A stretch of DNA of 64,000 nt from Silene latifolia (GCF_048544455.1 NC_133538.1:24447469-24511468); one strand, 5' to 3'; shown: positions 32,825-46,122, counted from the stretch's first letter. The notes: a model not told the origin generated them from the letters alone. Numbers and translations: made by a program.

Positions 32825-35263
32825 TGTGTGGACATGGCCCACCTGCGACGCCCAACCGATCTGCGGGGACGTGGCGCGGTCTTTTTTTGAAAGCCACGCT
32901 CGGCGGCGTAGAAATTCTTTCGACCGGATCGTTTTAGATCGGTCGGTTTCATCTCGGCAAGGGTCTCGGAACGATGCGAGAGATGCTCGGAGTCGCCACC
33001 AAGCATCTGTGGCATGCTTGGAACCCATTCAAATCCACTTTACACCTAGGTCAACCAAGACAAAAAGCAGTGTTTGACATAGGTATTAAAGATAAGGAAT
33101 CGTCCCTCTTTAGCATTCTATCTCTAGAATGAATCTCGTACACCCTGGATAAGGTCGTCCACTATCCAAAGTTTCTGAGTAAGAGGTGAAGGTACATATT
33201 GGGAAGCCCTTTAATCGGACACCCAATCCTGCCCGCGGTAACGGCCTCTACTGATCGATCTTGGTTGGTTAAATGCAAAAGTTGATAAAACGGTTTAAAT
33301 GCAAGAATGCGCATCCAAAAGTTTGAACCTAACATGTGAGCTTTCTATGTCGGTTGTTTAATCCAAGTATCAAGTATTTGATGTCGAGTTGGATTTAATA
33401 TTGATTTGCATGCAAGACGGAAATTAAACATCCATTTACCATGTTAGGTTTATGGTGTATAACGTGATCCATTTGTCTTAGTAAGACATTTTTTAAATAT
33501 GGTGTAAAACAGCGGATTTGTCATCTGATCCGTCCTGTATTCGGGTTAACTGAAGTTGGCATCGTCCTAGACAAATGCTGGAAGGAAACAGACTATGCAT
33601 CAGGCAGCCTATATAGGCGCGAACCATCAGGCGATGCAAGCAGGTTTGTCCTGATTTGAAAATTGGAAAATTAATGGCCTGTTTAGGCGCGGGTCAACAG
33701 ACGATTGAATAATATCTTCTGACCATTAAAAAGGTTTGTAAAACGATTTTAAAAGAGGGTGTTTAAACCCGTCTTGATTTGAAAAGGTCGTTTTAGACCG
33801 CATTTGTGTTGATGTGAAGAACGAGACTTGAATATCGTCATTGTTTGGGAAATATTCGATATCGGGTTCGGTTTTGTAAGCTTGACATAAATAGTTTTGA
33901 AAATGATTATGAACTAGTTATTTTAAGTTCATTTGTTTGTAATTAGTCAATGTTTATCACCGTACTTTCGGTTAAAATCCGACATGGTATGTAAAACTAA
34001 GGATGATATTGTATTTATGACTAATACATTTGTTTTGAAATTTTAAATAAATGAAATAAAAGGTTTTAAAATGTAATTAACCAAATATTATCATCGAAAC
34101 ACGGATTAAACCGTCATGGTATTAGGAACCAAGAGTGAAAAATGTTTCATGGTTAAAATTTTGTCATAAAAAAATGATTTGAAATATTTGAAATGGTAAA
34201 AACCGATTACAAATATGAAATGAAATTAAAGGGAAGAAAAGACCAAACACGGTTGGATTAAGGCCTGAGAGGGGCTTTAGGCGCGGGCCTGTCTGCTATA
34301 CAAGCAGCCCCTGCCCTCGGCAAAAATCGGGTTTTTCCTCTTTTATCCCATATTTGGACTATGTTATGCATGTTTTAGCATGTTATAGTCATGAAACAAA
34401 AGAAAAACATGATAGAAGAGGATTTTTACACCCTCATACTTACATGCTAGGCTTGAGACGAGAAATCGACGAAAGTGTATCAACTTGTTTGGTCGAAAAA
34501 CTCGGTTTGAAAACCGTATTAGCAATGTAAAAGAGTGTTTTAAGTTTAGTGATGGTGGAGTTGGTCGAGATGGTCGGTCAAGTGATTTAATGCACGATGA
34601 CGGTACCAAACAATGTGTAAGGCTTATGTTTTCGATCGGTAGGTCGGAAACACGTGTCAGTTTGTGACTTGAGAAGTCGAGTCTAGAATTTTAAGGGAGA
34701 AGTGAGGGGGCGGACACTCGCATGAGGCATTATGGTGTGTGAAGGTGGGTATTTATAGAGAAATGGGTGGTTGTGTGCGTTTTGAGCGACGTGGCCGTGG
34801 GCTCGCTCGAAGAGGCGCGAGCCAATTCGCGGGTCTTCGAGGTGTCTTGTCACTATCACGCAATTGTAATCATGATTTGTTCTACCCTATGTTTTGGATG
34901 AACTTGATTTGTACTTGACCATGAAGCATTCCAGGAAAACTTAACATGGATGTCTTGAAAGGTTTGTTTTCTGTGTTTGACTCGATTTGACTCGTTGTTG
35001 GAGTCGGGATTTGAATTTTGAGTCGATTTTTGGTCCGGTGTCGATTTTGACTATAGTTAGTGTCATTGTGACCCCGTCATCATGCATTAAATAATCCAGG
35101 TACTTTTGAAAAGTTTTGAAATGTTTTATTTTCGAAATCGTTTTAAGTTTTCCGACGTATAGTTGTACAAAACTGTCGATCAAACTCTGCGATTCCTAAG
35201 AATGTTGTAGTCTGATAATCATCAGGTGTTTGTTGGAGACTCGACAGATACTGGGTATCTACA
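32825..35263 (-). repeat. Ogre-like 5' LTR (2439 bp)
   Basis: In element orientation starts TGTAGATACCCAGTATCTGT (35263 downward) and ends CACACA before the PBS. A TATA box, CTATAAATA on the minus strand, lies at 34750-34758. No ORF in it is credible. Confidence 0.85.
34750..34758 (-). promoter_or_regulatory. TATA box of the Ogre LTR
   Basis: CTATAAATA read on the minus strand, about 500 bp into the LTR in element orientation, a plausible U3/R position. Confidence 0.6.
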
Positions 35264-35334
35264 CCAAAAGCACCAAGAGGTGAGGAACTTATTGGTTAGA
35301 AATAAGTTGGATATCTTTGGACTTTTGGAAACAC
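35264..35334 (+). pseudogene. LINE endonuclease, first segment
   Basis: Reads 'QKHQEVRNLLVRNKLDIFGL' then 'LET', the LxET motif whose glutamate binds metal in AP-type endonucleases. Copia Y2 is inserted inside the threonine codon that follows, with AACAC duplicated. Confidence 0.8.
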
Positions 35335-36631
35335 TGTTGGACTAAGTGTCCTCCGACAATAATGTGATCACAACTGTTGATCATGATGATCACATGTTTA
35401 AATCTCATTTTAAGAATACATGTGGGATGTAATATTCTACAGTCAACTGGTCCACACATATCGGTAATGATTGACCACTAGAGTTTGACATTACCGTGCA
35501 AATGACGGCGGTGGTGATCATTGATCCCCTTAGGTCATACCTATAGGGAAATACTCTTAATTGATTATTTAATTAATCGTATGCCGATACGAGTTAATTA
35601 AATTGCTTAAAATTGACGGATGATTTTGTGTGTAAAATTAACGTGTCTTATTGTAATTCGATTATATTAGATACAGTCTAAGTAATTGAATTGTTTTATT
35701 ACTTAGATAAAATTATTGTTTACGAAAAAATTTGGAATTGACATTGAATGAACAATTTATTATAAATACAAGACGTTGTAATTTATAATTTGATAAACCG
35801 TTTTGGTACAAGTAATTACGAATTACTAGTCGATTTTGTAAATGACATATTTTAAGAGTATGTTGATTTTTAATATGTTAAAAATACATTACAAATTCAC
35901 ATGTCAAGTAACATGTCACATATGTCACAATTGAAAAATGACAAAATAAAATGGACCACCCATTTTATCTCAAGTGTACCGAAATTTAGAGGGTATTAGT
36001 GCATAAATTGTGTTGATTATTTTAATAAGGGATAAACACAATTATTACACTCTATATATAGCCATGCATGTCTAGTTGTTCTTGGGAAGAAAGTTGGCCT
36101 CATGCATTGGCTACCTTCTCTCCTCTAACCGGTTTTGCCAAGTGAAATGATAGAGTTTTTCCTCTATCATTTTTATTCATACACACTTCAACTCATATTT
36201 TTTCAAGTTTAGTAAAAAAAATTTATTTTCTCTACAACTTGTGAAATTTTAGAGAAAGAAAAACACACACAAATCCTCTCCTCTAAACCGAAATAGAGGA
36301 GAACAAAATCAATATTTTGGGTCAAATATTTAAGCTAGATTAATATTATTACTAGATCATAATAATATTAGTTATTAAGAGGTTTCCTTGGGTATATGCT
36401 TTTGGGAGAGATTCTAAACTAGAATCTTGTTCATCCATTGTTGGAAAGCTCAAGAACTAACAAGAAGGAGATCTTATTGGTGCCCATAAAACCGAAATCA
36501 CATAGTAAGAAAGACGATTTCTTCTCTACTTTTTTTCATGTTTGCATGCATAAGATCTAGAATTTATTTTATGACTAAATAAATTGATTCATATATGAAT
36601 ATGTAAATTAATTAGATTAATTGATCAAACA
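35335..36631 (+). repeat. Y2 5' LTR (1297 bp)
   Basis: Begins TGTTGGACTAAG and ends ATCAAACA. TATA box TATATATAG at 36053-36061. It differs from both 3' LTRs at many places, including around 35490-35520. Confidence 0.92.
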
Positions 36632-36647
36632 AGCGGTATCAAGAGCC
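36632..36647 (+). promoter_or_regulatory. Y2 primer binding site
   Basis: AGCGGTATCAAGAGCC immediately after the LTR, an initiator methionine tRNA-type site like that of X1 and with the same extra A. Confidence 0.85.
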
Positions 36648-39166
36648 TTATGTTGTTTGCATGAAAATCGGTTATTGTTTTTCCGAGTTATACGATTAGC
36701 AAACAAAACTTATAAATTTGTGTTTATTATGAAATATCATGAAATTTATTTGCATGTTAAAGTTTATGGTCCTAAAATTTATTTAGGATATTTTGGTTTA
36801 TTTATGGATTTTTATTGTTCATTTTATATAATAATGGCATTAAAATGTGATTTTATGATAAAAATGTCATTTTTGGACTAAAAATAGCTAAACTTCGACT
36901 TTTCTAGTGGTTTTTGGATATGCTTTCACATATATTATCTAATGATGGCCTGTAAATGTTCATAATAAAATGAGTTGTTATGCTCGAAATATGGATTTTT
37001 CAATTTAAAATCGTATTTAAATGGAAAATAGCTTAATATGAGTTATATTTCGAATCTGGACATAGAAATTTAGTATGTTGTATCATGAAATTTTACAAGA
37101 TGTGTGTAAAATATTTGGCTATAATGAAGTCTTTATTCATTATTTATGAATTTTTGATGAACAATCACATAAATAGTGACTTTAATTAGTAAAAATTGCT
37201 AAAACATCCTTCATGACTAAATAAAAACGTCACATGTTGCATTTTATCATATATTTCAGACCTAAAAGTGAAAATTTAATAAAAATAATTTTTCTCATAT
37301 TTTTATGGTAATAATTGATAAATCCGATAAACCGCAACATTGTTTTTCTCGATAAATTTTCAAAATTTTTAACCTAAGTTTTTTGAACATTATGAGTATC
37401 ATGGTATTTTTCCAGAATGTTCATGTGTTTAAATTTCAAATTTTGAAATTATTTGAAATTTTTATGATTTAATTTGAAGTTTATGGCAAAATTTTGTATT
37501 TTGAGTCCATTTATGAACAATATTAAGAAATATAAGTTAATTATTGTCAAATATTACTAAAGACTAATTTTGAGTCCTAAGATGGTTAGGATAATTAACT
37601 TGTATATAAATATGAATTTATGTAATTATTGTGATTTTAAAAGGTTAAATCACGCAAATCCGTAAAAACCGATTAATATATGATATTGGCTCCTTAATGG
37701 CGATTTAGCATAAAATTGGGCATGTTCATACATATTATAATGCTGCATTTTAGTTATGATTGTCATATTTTAATTTTATGTAATTTTTGAATTATGTAAT
37801 TTTACTTAGTATGCCTTAGTTTTAATTGGTAAAGCCCGAAATGTATGGGAATATCGATTCGGTTGTAATTTATTGTGAACTCGTATTACCGTTTCGTAAT
37901 TTAATAGATTTATTTTTATTTTTATTTACAAATATATAATAGGAAATTATGTAATTTACTATGTAATTTATTTATTACTTTGTAATTTCCCGGAGTTTCC
38001 ATGAAGACGGTGTTACTTCGAGATGCGTGCCAAGACCGAAGTTCAAGGGACCAATGAAGTGTGTTTCGAATTTGTAATACTTTATTATATTTACTATTCT
38101 AGGAAGGCCATACTAGGATTTAATTTATGCTTTGCATTTTATTTATATGTTGCATGCATCGCTAAATCGCCATAACTAAACATGCATTTTAAATCGAGTT
38201 TATCGACCGTGTCAATTACAATTATCATAGTTCACCGCTTTAGTTCACTTAAAATGTGATAGATAATAAATTGACATGACCTCTCGCTAAAAATAAACAA
38301 TTGAGACTTAGCCTTACCAAAAGTAGAAACCATGAAAACCTATTTCGTGAGGGAGTGCACTCGGCCACTCCAGGGTACAAACCTTGTTACGTAGGTGAAG
38401 TGGGTGATAAATGTCTATCCACCGAATTCATTTTGATGAGGGATTTATCGGCTACACCGTGCCCAAGTTAATGTGGGTTTGGATCATGAACACATTTATT
38501 CGAAATTTGGATTGAGCTCAACGGAAGTATTCGTGACCGTAGTTGCATGTTTTCCGGGCTAAAGATAAATGTTAATGTAATTTTATCGACCAAGAGTTCT
38601 AAAAGTAGAATCGATTAAAGAGTTAATCCACCGAGTTATATTGATAAGGGATTTATCGGCCACACCGTGCCCAAGTTAATATGAATTTGGATCTTGGAAT
38701 CATTTATCATAGTTGGGTAGAGGTCACTATGTAAATGCTTTACTTGTTATTTACAAGTATTAATAAAACGATAAATGTTAAGTTTTCCACTATTCCGTTA
38801 TCATATTGTTCTATTTCTTTACCACAATTCATATACGATATCATTTCGATTTTTGATTCAAATCTCCATTAAAACATCGTAACTAAAGACAAATATGAAT
38901 TTGCTTCTAAAACCTCATATGAACCATTGCTAAGGATCTCTAGTAAAGAGTATAGATAAAAGTTATTCGTGATCAAAAGGGTTTTTGATTCTTGACTAAC
39001 ATATCTACTTACAATGAATTGTTTCTCATATGCTTAATTAAGTTAAGTAATTTGAAACGCTATATCATTTTGGTAACTAGATTTGTTTGAAATCAAAATT
39101 GACCAAAATACCACAACCACTTCAATGAAAGTTTTAAGACTAAATGAATAAATTGAAGAGTAGTCT
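36648..39166 (+). other. Y2 leader (noncoding)
   Basis: About 2.5 kb, AT-rich, without a supportable gene. 37831-39166 is the copy of 1-1336. 36648-~38760 is related in reverse complement to the X1 leader 9100-~6960. Confidence 0.8.
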
Positions 39167-42040
39167 TCATGAATTTTAATTTTGCTTCTCATAGCAAAGA
39201 CTCATTGAAATAAGTGGGAGCATTCTCTTTAACCGTTAAGAAAAGGATAAGGTTTTAAAGAAGTAAAATTAGAATGGAATTGATACAAGGTAATGTTAAC
39301 AGTAAAGTTATTGAGAATAACGATACTAAACCTATCAATCCCGGCCGATAAAGTTTCCATTGTCTTAATTGTTGGACGCTAGAAAGGAAACTACCCCAAA
39401 TTATTGAAGAATCAGCAAGTTAGTTGTGGGACATCTAATGGGACCTTCTTCTTTAAATGTTTATTTGATTAACATAAACTTTGCTAGTACTACTTCGTCA
39501 ATATTAGAAACCAGTGGAGGTTTTCATCATTGTATTCGATACATAAGATGATTATAATATGACGACTAGCATCAAATAATGTCGAGAGATAGAGTCATTG
39601 TGTACTCAATCTAGTTTTGGGTTTATAGTTGACCTTAATTATGACTATTAAGTGAATAAACTCCAAATAAGAATATAAACTTGTTAAGATACAAAAGAGG
39701 TTTTACTTTTGTGACCCTATACACCATGATTTGATGTATGGCTAACCCATTATCAACGTGATTATATTCTAAACCAAACTAGAATGATATATCATGTAGA
39801 TGATGCAAGACTCAAATTGGTAACCCAAGATTAAACCTTAAATTATAGAACGATAAACGCAAAGAGTTATCGAGTACTCTTGGAACCATTAGATTGTTAA
39901 TCTAATGGTATATGCGTATCTTGTATTCAAAGCAAGATGTCTCGTGCTTTTTGGTTGAAAAGGAGATCGAGGTTGTAAATCATTGATCCAGAATAGGTTA
40001 ATCATTTTCTTTTACCAACAATTTAAGTTGACACTAATGTGTTCTCTTAATAAGGTAAATAGAGAAATCACGATATAGTCGTGATGGGATTATCAAAGTG
40101 AAGACTTTGATATAAGCCAAAGGAAATGTGATATAGTATCAGAAGTAAATCTCTCTTATCTTACATTATGGGATAATGTGTGGTTGGAAAAAGAATTCAA
40201 ACGCTATTCGATATGGTTTGGACTTCAATCAAGTTACTTTGTGTTACTTAATCCTTTTGGGGAATTTATCATTTTTGTCTAAATTATTTTTCCACTAAAT
40301 CTAAAACGAATCATATGAGATATGAAATGGTTGGGTACCATGTTTATAAGTTTTCAAAAGAAAAAAATGCTCATTTTTCCTTATTATAATCACGAGTACA
40401 ACGGGTTTGTGGCTCGTGAAGCTGTCTTTCTAGAAAACAAGTTTATTTCTAGAAGACAGAGTGGGAGAAATTATTCAAAAGCCACAAAGAATGTTATGTC
40501 GCAAGAAACTGGTCTTTCTTGGCTACATGAGACGTTTTGTGTAAGAGGTTGTACGTTTTGTGTAAGACGTTGTTTTTTCAAAACCTAGGAGGTTAAAGAC
40601 ATCACTTGTTGAAGATGATGAATTAGTGTTACTTTTAAGAAAGTAAAGAGCTTACAACTTACAAAGAAATTGTTTGATTCAATTTACTTCTGGAAAGTAA
40701 TGAATATATGACTTACATAAGAGTGTTTAAGTCACAACTCAATACAAGGCTTAGAGCCATGAAAATCCGAAATAAATTCCGAATGGAATTGTTGGATATC
40801 AAAGAGAGATATCAAGCAAAGTGTTTTGCACTATTCGGATCTTCTTAGGGATTGTATTTCATTATGATGATATACATATAACAAGTGAATCTAAAACCCA
40901 CTTTTTCAATTAGAAGGAATGTATTCAATACATGTCATAAGTTTTATAGATTCTTACAATCCTAAGATAATGTGCAACTTAAGAGATTGTTTTAAGTAGG
41001 ACATCAATGAGTTGGAATCAATGTTTTGATCATGTTATAAAACTTTTCTCGATAGGTCGAGAAGTTGTGTTTATACATAGAGTTTAGTGGGAGTTACGGA
41101 AATTTTAATTAGTCTAATATGTGGATGACATATTGATCATTGGGAATGATTTAAGACTTTTGGAGTAATATAATACATCTTTAATATCCAGATTTATGTA
41201 GATAAATCCACATGATATTAGCATCAAATAAGAAGTCTTATGTTGATAAGATTCATGATTAGTTCAATCGAGTTGAACATATTTGATTGATTCCATTTGT
41301 TTCCGCATTTAACCAATTAAATAGGAAATGATGTATAACACTTCATATACTTTAAGTATGATGAATTGTTTCAAATCGAATTTAAGTAATAGTTACCAAG
41401 TAAGCCATAAAGATTACCCTTAAGTGCTTGCAAAAGCATTAAGGATGTAATGCAAAGTGTTTTTGATGCAATTTTGTGTAAGGGTGTTACACAAGTGACA
41501 ATTGACAATTGAGATTGCGCATGGTTTCTGACAAAACCATAATCAAAACACATTAGGATGGTTAAGATACCATTGTGGCTATGTTATTTAAGAAATAGAT
41601 TTTCTAGAATCGTTCTAGGCAATAAAGAACAATGAGAAATATTTACAACGGAAATTGAGTACACTTGGAATCATGGGATGTACAAGAAGGATGAGTCCCG
41701 CACACTGTGAAAACAGTGGGAGCTATTCTAAGGCTAGAGGGCCTATGTCTTGATTGGATCTCGACACGTATTTCGAAAGTTTTGTAATGCAAATGTATAC
41801 ATTACAAAGGAAAACGAGTATGTAGTAAGGTTGAGTAAGGTACAAGAAGTTGATAAAACCTACTAACCAAAGCCTTCTCATAGGCTTAACATGATGAGTC
41901 ATGTCATTTCAATTGAATTGAGATGAACAACTACATACAAGATCTAAATTGGATATGAAGTAGTAATCAAGTATTGACTACTCATATGATAATCACATTT
42001 GTCGTTCGAGTTTTTAAAATCTGAAAACTCCTTTTATACT
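39167..42040 (+). pseudogene. Decayed Copia pol of Y2
   Basis: Copy of 9849-12719. The linker motif 'FISRRQSGRN' lies in the 88-codon frame 40322-40588. The RT active-site remnant 'YVDDILIIGND' is near 41116-41150. No continuous domain remains. Small differences from Y1, such as the start of the linker frame and the bases near 41305, arose after duplication. Confidence 0.75.
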
Positions 42041-42720
42041 TTGTTACATCCAAACGGGTTGTAGAGACAATATTGAACCCCATTAAAGTGAACCCGGATT
42101 AATATGGTATTCGCCCATAGTCACTTGTATGAGGTGACGTCTCGAAGTGACAAGAGTGTGATGCGATTAATGGCAAGTTCAAATGTCATAGAGTCATTTG
42201 AGATGACTAGTCGATCACATAGGCAGACTGTTAGGAACACTTTGTCGGGCCTTATGACCGCTTATAGAGTTCTGGCAAATTTATATAGCCTGGTCGTGGC
42301 GAGAGCTACTATAGTATTCTAATGAGTTGATTCTTTTGACTAAAGACAATTCACCTAAGGTGGCACAGTTTCAGATTAACTTTAATTTGTGTTACTACGA
42401 CCTTCGTAAATGGGGTCAAATGGGCATATTTTGGGTTATGATGGCGTGGCTAGTCGAAGGAATAAGTGCGATAGGAATTGTCCACCACCTTGTCAGGGTT
42501 AAAACAATATCTCATGGCCACTCGCGGAGTAATGCATGGCCACGCTCGGAAGGTATCTAGGGTAGATAATTCCGGTCAATTAGTTATTCTCCAGATCGAG
42601 GAAACCACTCTTGATATGATCACTTGCAAGTACGACCTGAAAGACACCTTGCATTAAGTGAGAGATAGTAATAGGACAAGAGAATTGGTGACGCACACTT
42701 GTCGAGGACAAGTGGGAGAT
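42041..42720 (+). other. Y2 conserved 3' noncoding block and polypurine tract
   Basis: Counterpart of 12720-13403. Ends AGTGGGAGAT (42711-42720) next to the LTR. Confidence 0.7.
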
Positions 42721-44002
42721 TGTTGGAATATGTGTCCTCCGACAATAATGCGATCACAACTATGATGATCACATGTTTAAATCTCATTTAAGAATACATG
42801 TGGGATGTTATATTTTACTGTCAACTGGTCCACACATATCGGTAATGATTGACTGACTAGAGTTTGACATTACCGTCGTGCGATGGTGGTGATCAGTTGA
42901 TCCCCTTACGTCATACCTATAGGAAAATACTCTTAATTGATTATTTAATTAATCGTATGCCGATACGAGTTAATTAAATTGCTTAAAATTGACGGAAGAT
43001 TTTGTGTGTAAAATTAATGTGTCTTATTGTAATTCGATTATATTAGATACAGTCTAAGTAATTGAATTGTTTTATTACTTAGATAACATTATTGTTTACG
43101 AAACAATTTGGAATTGAAATTGAATGAACAATTTATTATAAATACAAGATGTTGTAATTTATAATTTGATAAACCGTTTTGGTACAAGTAATTACGAATT
43201 ACTAGTCGATTTTGTAAATGACATATTTTATGAGTATGTTGATTTTGAATATGTTAAAAATACATTACAAATTCACATGTCAAGTAACATGTCACATATG
43301 TCACAATTGACAAATGAGAAAATAAAATGGACTACCCATTCAAGTGTACCGAAATTTAGAGGGTATTAGTGCATAAATTGTGTTGATTATTTTAATAAAT
43401 GAAAAACACAATTATTACACTCTATATGTAGCCATGCATGCCTAGTTGTTCTTGGGAAGAAAGTTGGCCTCATGCATTGGCTACCTTCTCTCCTCCAACC
43501 GGTTTTGCCAAGTGAAATGATAGAGTTTTTCCTCTATCATATTTATTCATACACACTTCAACTCATATTTTTTCAAGTGTAGTAAAAAAAAATGTATTTT
43601 CTCTACAACTTGTGAAATTTTAGAGAAAGAAAAACACACAAAAATCCTCTCCTCTAAACCGAAATAGAGGAGAACAAAATCAATATTTTGGGTCAAATAT
43701 TTAAGCTAGATTAATATTATTACTAGATCATAATAATATTAGTTAATAAGAGGTTTCCTTGGGTATATGATTTTGGGAGAGATTCTAAACTTGAATCTTG
43801 TTCATCCATTGTTGGAAAGCTCAAGAACTAACAAGAAGGAGATCTTGTTGGTGCCCATAAAACCGAAATCACATAGTAAGAAAGACGATTTCTTCTCTAG
43901 TTTTGTTCATGTTTGCATGCATAAGATCTAGAATTTATTTTATGACTAAATAAATTGATTCATATATGAATATGTAAATTTATTAGATTAATTAATCAAA
44001 CA
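42721..44002 (+). repeat. Y2 3' LTR (1282 bp)
   Basis: Near-identical to the Y1 3' LTR (13404-14684), followed by AACAC. TATA region reads TATATGTAG as in Y1. Confidence 0.92.
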
Positions 44003-44007
44003 AACAC

Positions 44008-44195
44008 ATGTCAAGGAACACAATGCTAGTGCTATCTTCAAACAATTTCCCAATTATAAAATTACTACCAATTATAAGGCTCACAATAATGGCAGGATTT
44101 GAATATTTTGGAATCCCAAAACTATTACTATGGTTACTACCTCTACTCATGCTTAGGTTATTCATTGTGAAATACTTCACAATGCTACCAACCAG
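44008..44195 (+). pseudogene. LINE endonuclease, second segment
   Basis: Continues in frame from 35334 across the Y2 insertion, with 'HVKEHNASAIFKQFP' and ending 'IHCEILHNATNQ'. Contains the same TGA and TAG stops as 14690-14877. Confidence 0.8.
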
Positions 44196-45505
44196 GGTAA
44201 CACCCCCATACACCAAGGTGCCTTACCAAGGACCACCCCAATGTATAAAGGTGCTACCATCTCAATTTTCCAAGGTAGTAGATCAAATAAACAATAGTAG
44301 AACGTATGTTAAATAGCTTTACGCTTTACATCGTATATTAGCGTGATGAAGATACAACCTAGACAACTACAAGAATTATTAAACGTGAGTGACGTCGACA
44401 TCTACTTCGGTAGCGTGATGACTCGATTCCCTACCACGTCCCACAAGCATCAAGACTAGCTGTACCTGCTAAGCCAACTTCTCACCATCCCCGAATGGGT
44501 CACCACAGTTTTGAAAACACAACACGGGGTCAGTTCACTGGACAATCAATATAAGACAAAGTAAGATAAAGATAAACAACTGTTCAAAATCCACCTCCAC
44601 TCCCAACACATCTCGTAACTGATTACACACTAAAGTGTGTACCCCTGCCAGTGGTGGACCGCAGCCTTGCCCACCTAAGCCCCCGCTCATTAACGAGCGA
44701 TAACCCTGCTCATTAATGTGCACATCCCCTCCTGTGGCGGGTTCCACAGAGGGCAAAACTATGGCGTGAAGCCACTCTCCCAAGTGACTCCACTCAGCCG
44801 AGGACGCACCTCGCAAACATCATCAACCATCTCAACACCAACACCATACTCCAATCCAACAACAACAGTTAATCACAATATCAATCGTACAAGCAATTAG
44901 AACACATATCTTAAATCATTTAAATAGTAAACCAAGTAGGAAACCCTACCTTATCGCTAATCCATGAAAGTACATCCCACAACTAGCCAGGCAAGACTTT
45001 GAGGCACACCTTACAAGTAGTAACCGTATCCTATTACTAGACTTTCCTAAAAACCTACTGAAAGGTAACAACAAAATAACGACTTACCTTGTGACGCGGA
45101 CCGAAGTCGGCAACGATGACATCCCGACTCGAAGACCCCAAGCATGAACCATTCCCCCTTCTTGGGTTAGTGTCTAGGCTACATGAGAGAGTGTAGAGAT
45201 GTGGGTGATAGGTAGGGAAGAGAGGGATTAGGGTTAGAAATATAAGGGAACCGTCGAAAATGAATTAAGGTTTACGATCTCGCGTTTTATAATAACGCGT
45301 TAACAGACGTAGTACTCGGTCGAGTATCTTCATACTCGGCCGAGTAAGCTATACTCGGTCGAGTATTACCACTACTCGGTCGAGTATCCCCTACTAGGTC
45401 GAGTAAATAGATTCGCAGGTCTTCTATTTTCTCTCATATCCAATGTTACGGGAATCTTCGGTCAAAAGGTCGGTCAACGGGTCCTTAAACAGGGAAGGTA
45501 TTACA
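44196..45505 (-). repeat. Solo LTR of a chromovirus (Tekay-like) Gypsy element
   Basis: 1,310 bp. In minus orientation it begins TGTAATACCTTCC (45505) and ends GGGGGTGTTAC plus one mutated base (44196). It is flanked by ACCAG (44191-44195) and ACCAC (45506-45510), which match at four of five bases. No PBS, polypurine tract or coding region is attached, as expected after LTR-LTR recombination. The LINE frame continues across it. Lineage assignment to Tekay is by general resemblance. Confidence 0.75.
45313..45405. promoter_or_regulatory. Five regularly spaced 14-bp palindromes in the solo LTR
   Basis: TACTCGGTCGAGTA at 45313-45326, 45352-45365 and 45373-45386, TACTCGGCCGAGTA (perfect) at 45333-45346, and a variant TACTAGGTCGAGTA at 45392-45405. 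Start-to-start spacing is 20, 19, 21 and 19 bp, close to two helical turns. In element orientation they lie 100-195 bp into the LTR, upstream of a TATA-like site (about 45237). This looks like an array of binding sites for a dimeric protein, but no protein is known to me for this motif. Confidence 0.85.
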
Positions 45506-45510
45506 ACCAC

Positions 45511-45558
45511 CGTTTGGATATCTCAATTATCTATGGTTGCAATACTTCTATAGGTAGG
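45511..45558 (+). pseudogene. LINE endonuclease, third segment
   Basis: Reads 'LDISIIYGCNTSIGR', the IYGxN region of L1-type endonucleases, and is cut by the Gypsy insertion at the GTAGG target site. Confidence 0.8.
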
Positions 45559-46122
45559 TGTTTGGTAAATTTATACTAATTTAGGGTTAAAGTGGTCTTA
45601 GTGCCTAATCAATATTACGATTTGTTGATGATTGTATTTTGTGTGTTATGATGAATTAAATCTAAACGTAAATAAAGGACACAAGCAATTTTGGTTACGC
45701 GGAAAACCCGATATGGGAAACAACCGCGGGGGCAGACGGAATCCCACTAATATTTTCACTATAACTCGGTTGAGAGTACAACGTGGGATGAAACTAGACT
45801 TGCTATATCTCAGATGCTAGGGTTCTTTTTCTGTATTTCTGAATGAATCTTTGGTCTTGCATTGATACCCCTTATATAGTAAAGCTCTCCTACCTAGGGT
45901 TCCTTGCTTTCTCGCCAAGTATTCCGAATTTTGCATAAGATTGGACTTTCCTTATTCAGATTATGGCAATAATTAGGATTTCCTTATTTTATCCATGAAT
46001 ACGCGAGCATCCTAGTCCGGGTCCAAGTCTTCAACGCGCGTTGTCTTGATTCAGCCTCCTGATTACTTTGCTTCCTGATCTGTGTCCCTGGCCCAGCCCG
46101 TATCAAGAATTTGGGCCTAACT
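45559..46122 (-). repeat. Tat element 3' LTR (564 bp)
   Basis: TGTTTGG start and TAACT end on the plus strand, matching 55393-55957 with scattered differences. A TATATAAG site on the minus strand lies near 45872-45879. Confidence 0.92.

Larger units (their letters stand above)
21451..35263 (-). mobile_element. Ogre-like Gypsy element, 5' half, interrupted by CACTA
   Basis: Minus-strand element with 5' LTR (35263-32825), PBS, 1.4-kb leader with tandem repeats, gag and the start of protease, ending at the Athila LTR. RT, RNase H, integrase and 3' LTR are absent. The arginine-tRNA-type PBS, 2.4-kb LTR beginning TGTAGATACCC and gag-protease sequence are typical of the Ogre group of the Tat lineage. 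Its 5' LTR edge lies inside the LINE, giving CCAAA (35264-35268) as the probable target duplication. Confidence 0.85.
35335..44002 (+). mobile_element. Copia element Y2, complete (8,668 bp)
   Basis: LTRs 35335-36631 and 42721-44002, PBS, long leader, decayed pol, conserved 3' block and polypurine tract, flanked by AACAC (35330-35334 and 44003-44007). It has no open gag or pol. It is the second copy of Y1 and lacks the X1 insertion. The two LTRs have many differences, so it is older than the duplication. Confidence 0.93.
15785..45102 (+). repeat. Second unit of the ~29.3-kb direct tandem duplication
   Basis: If 15784/15785 is the duplication junction, this unit runs from the first Athila base to 45102, the last base matching the first unit (29,318 bp). 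It holds the Athila and Ogre remnants, the CACTA element, the LINE endonuclease start, Copia Y2 and most of the solo LTR. The repeat itself is seen directly; the unit boundaries are inferred from the equality of the offset and the junction-to-junction distance. Confidence 0.7.

Noticed and set aside
45313..45405. CRISPR-like array of short repeats
   Set aside because: Units are 14-bp palindromes with 5-7 bp spacers inside a plant LTR; spacers are far too short and there are no cas genes.
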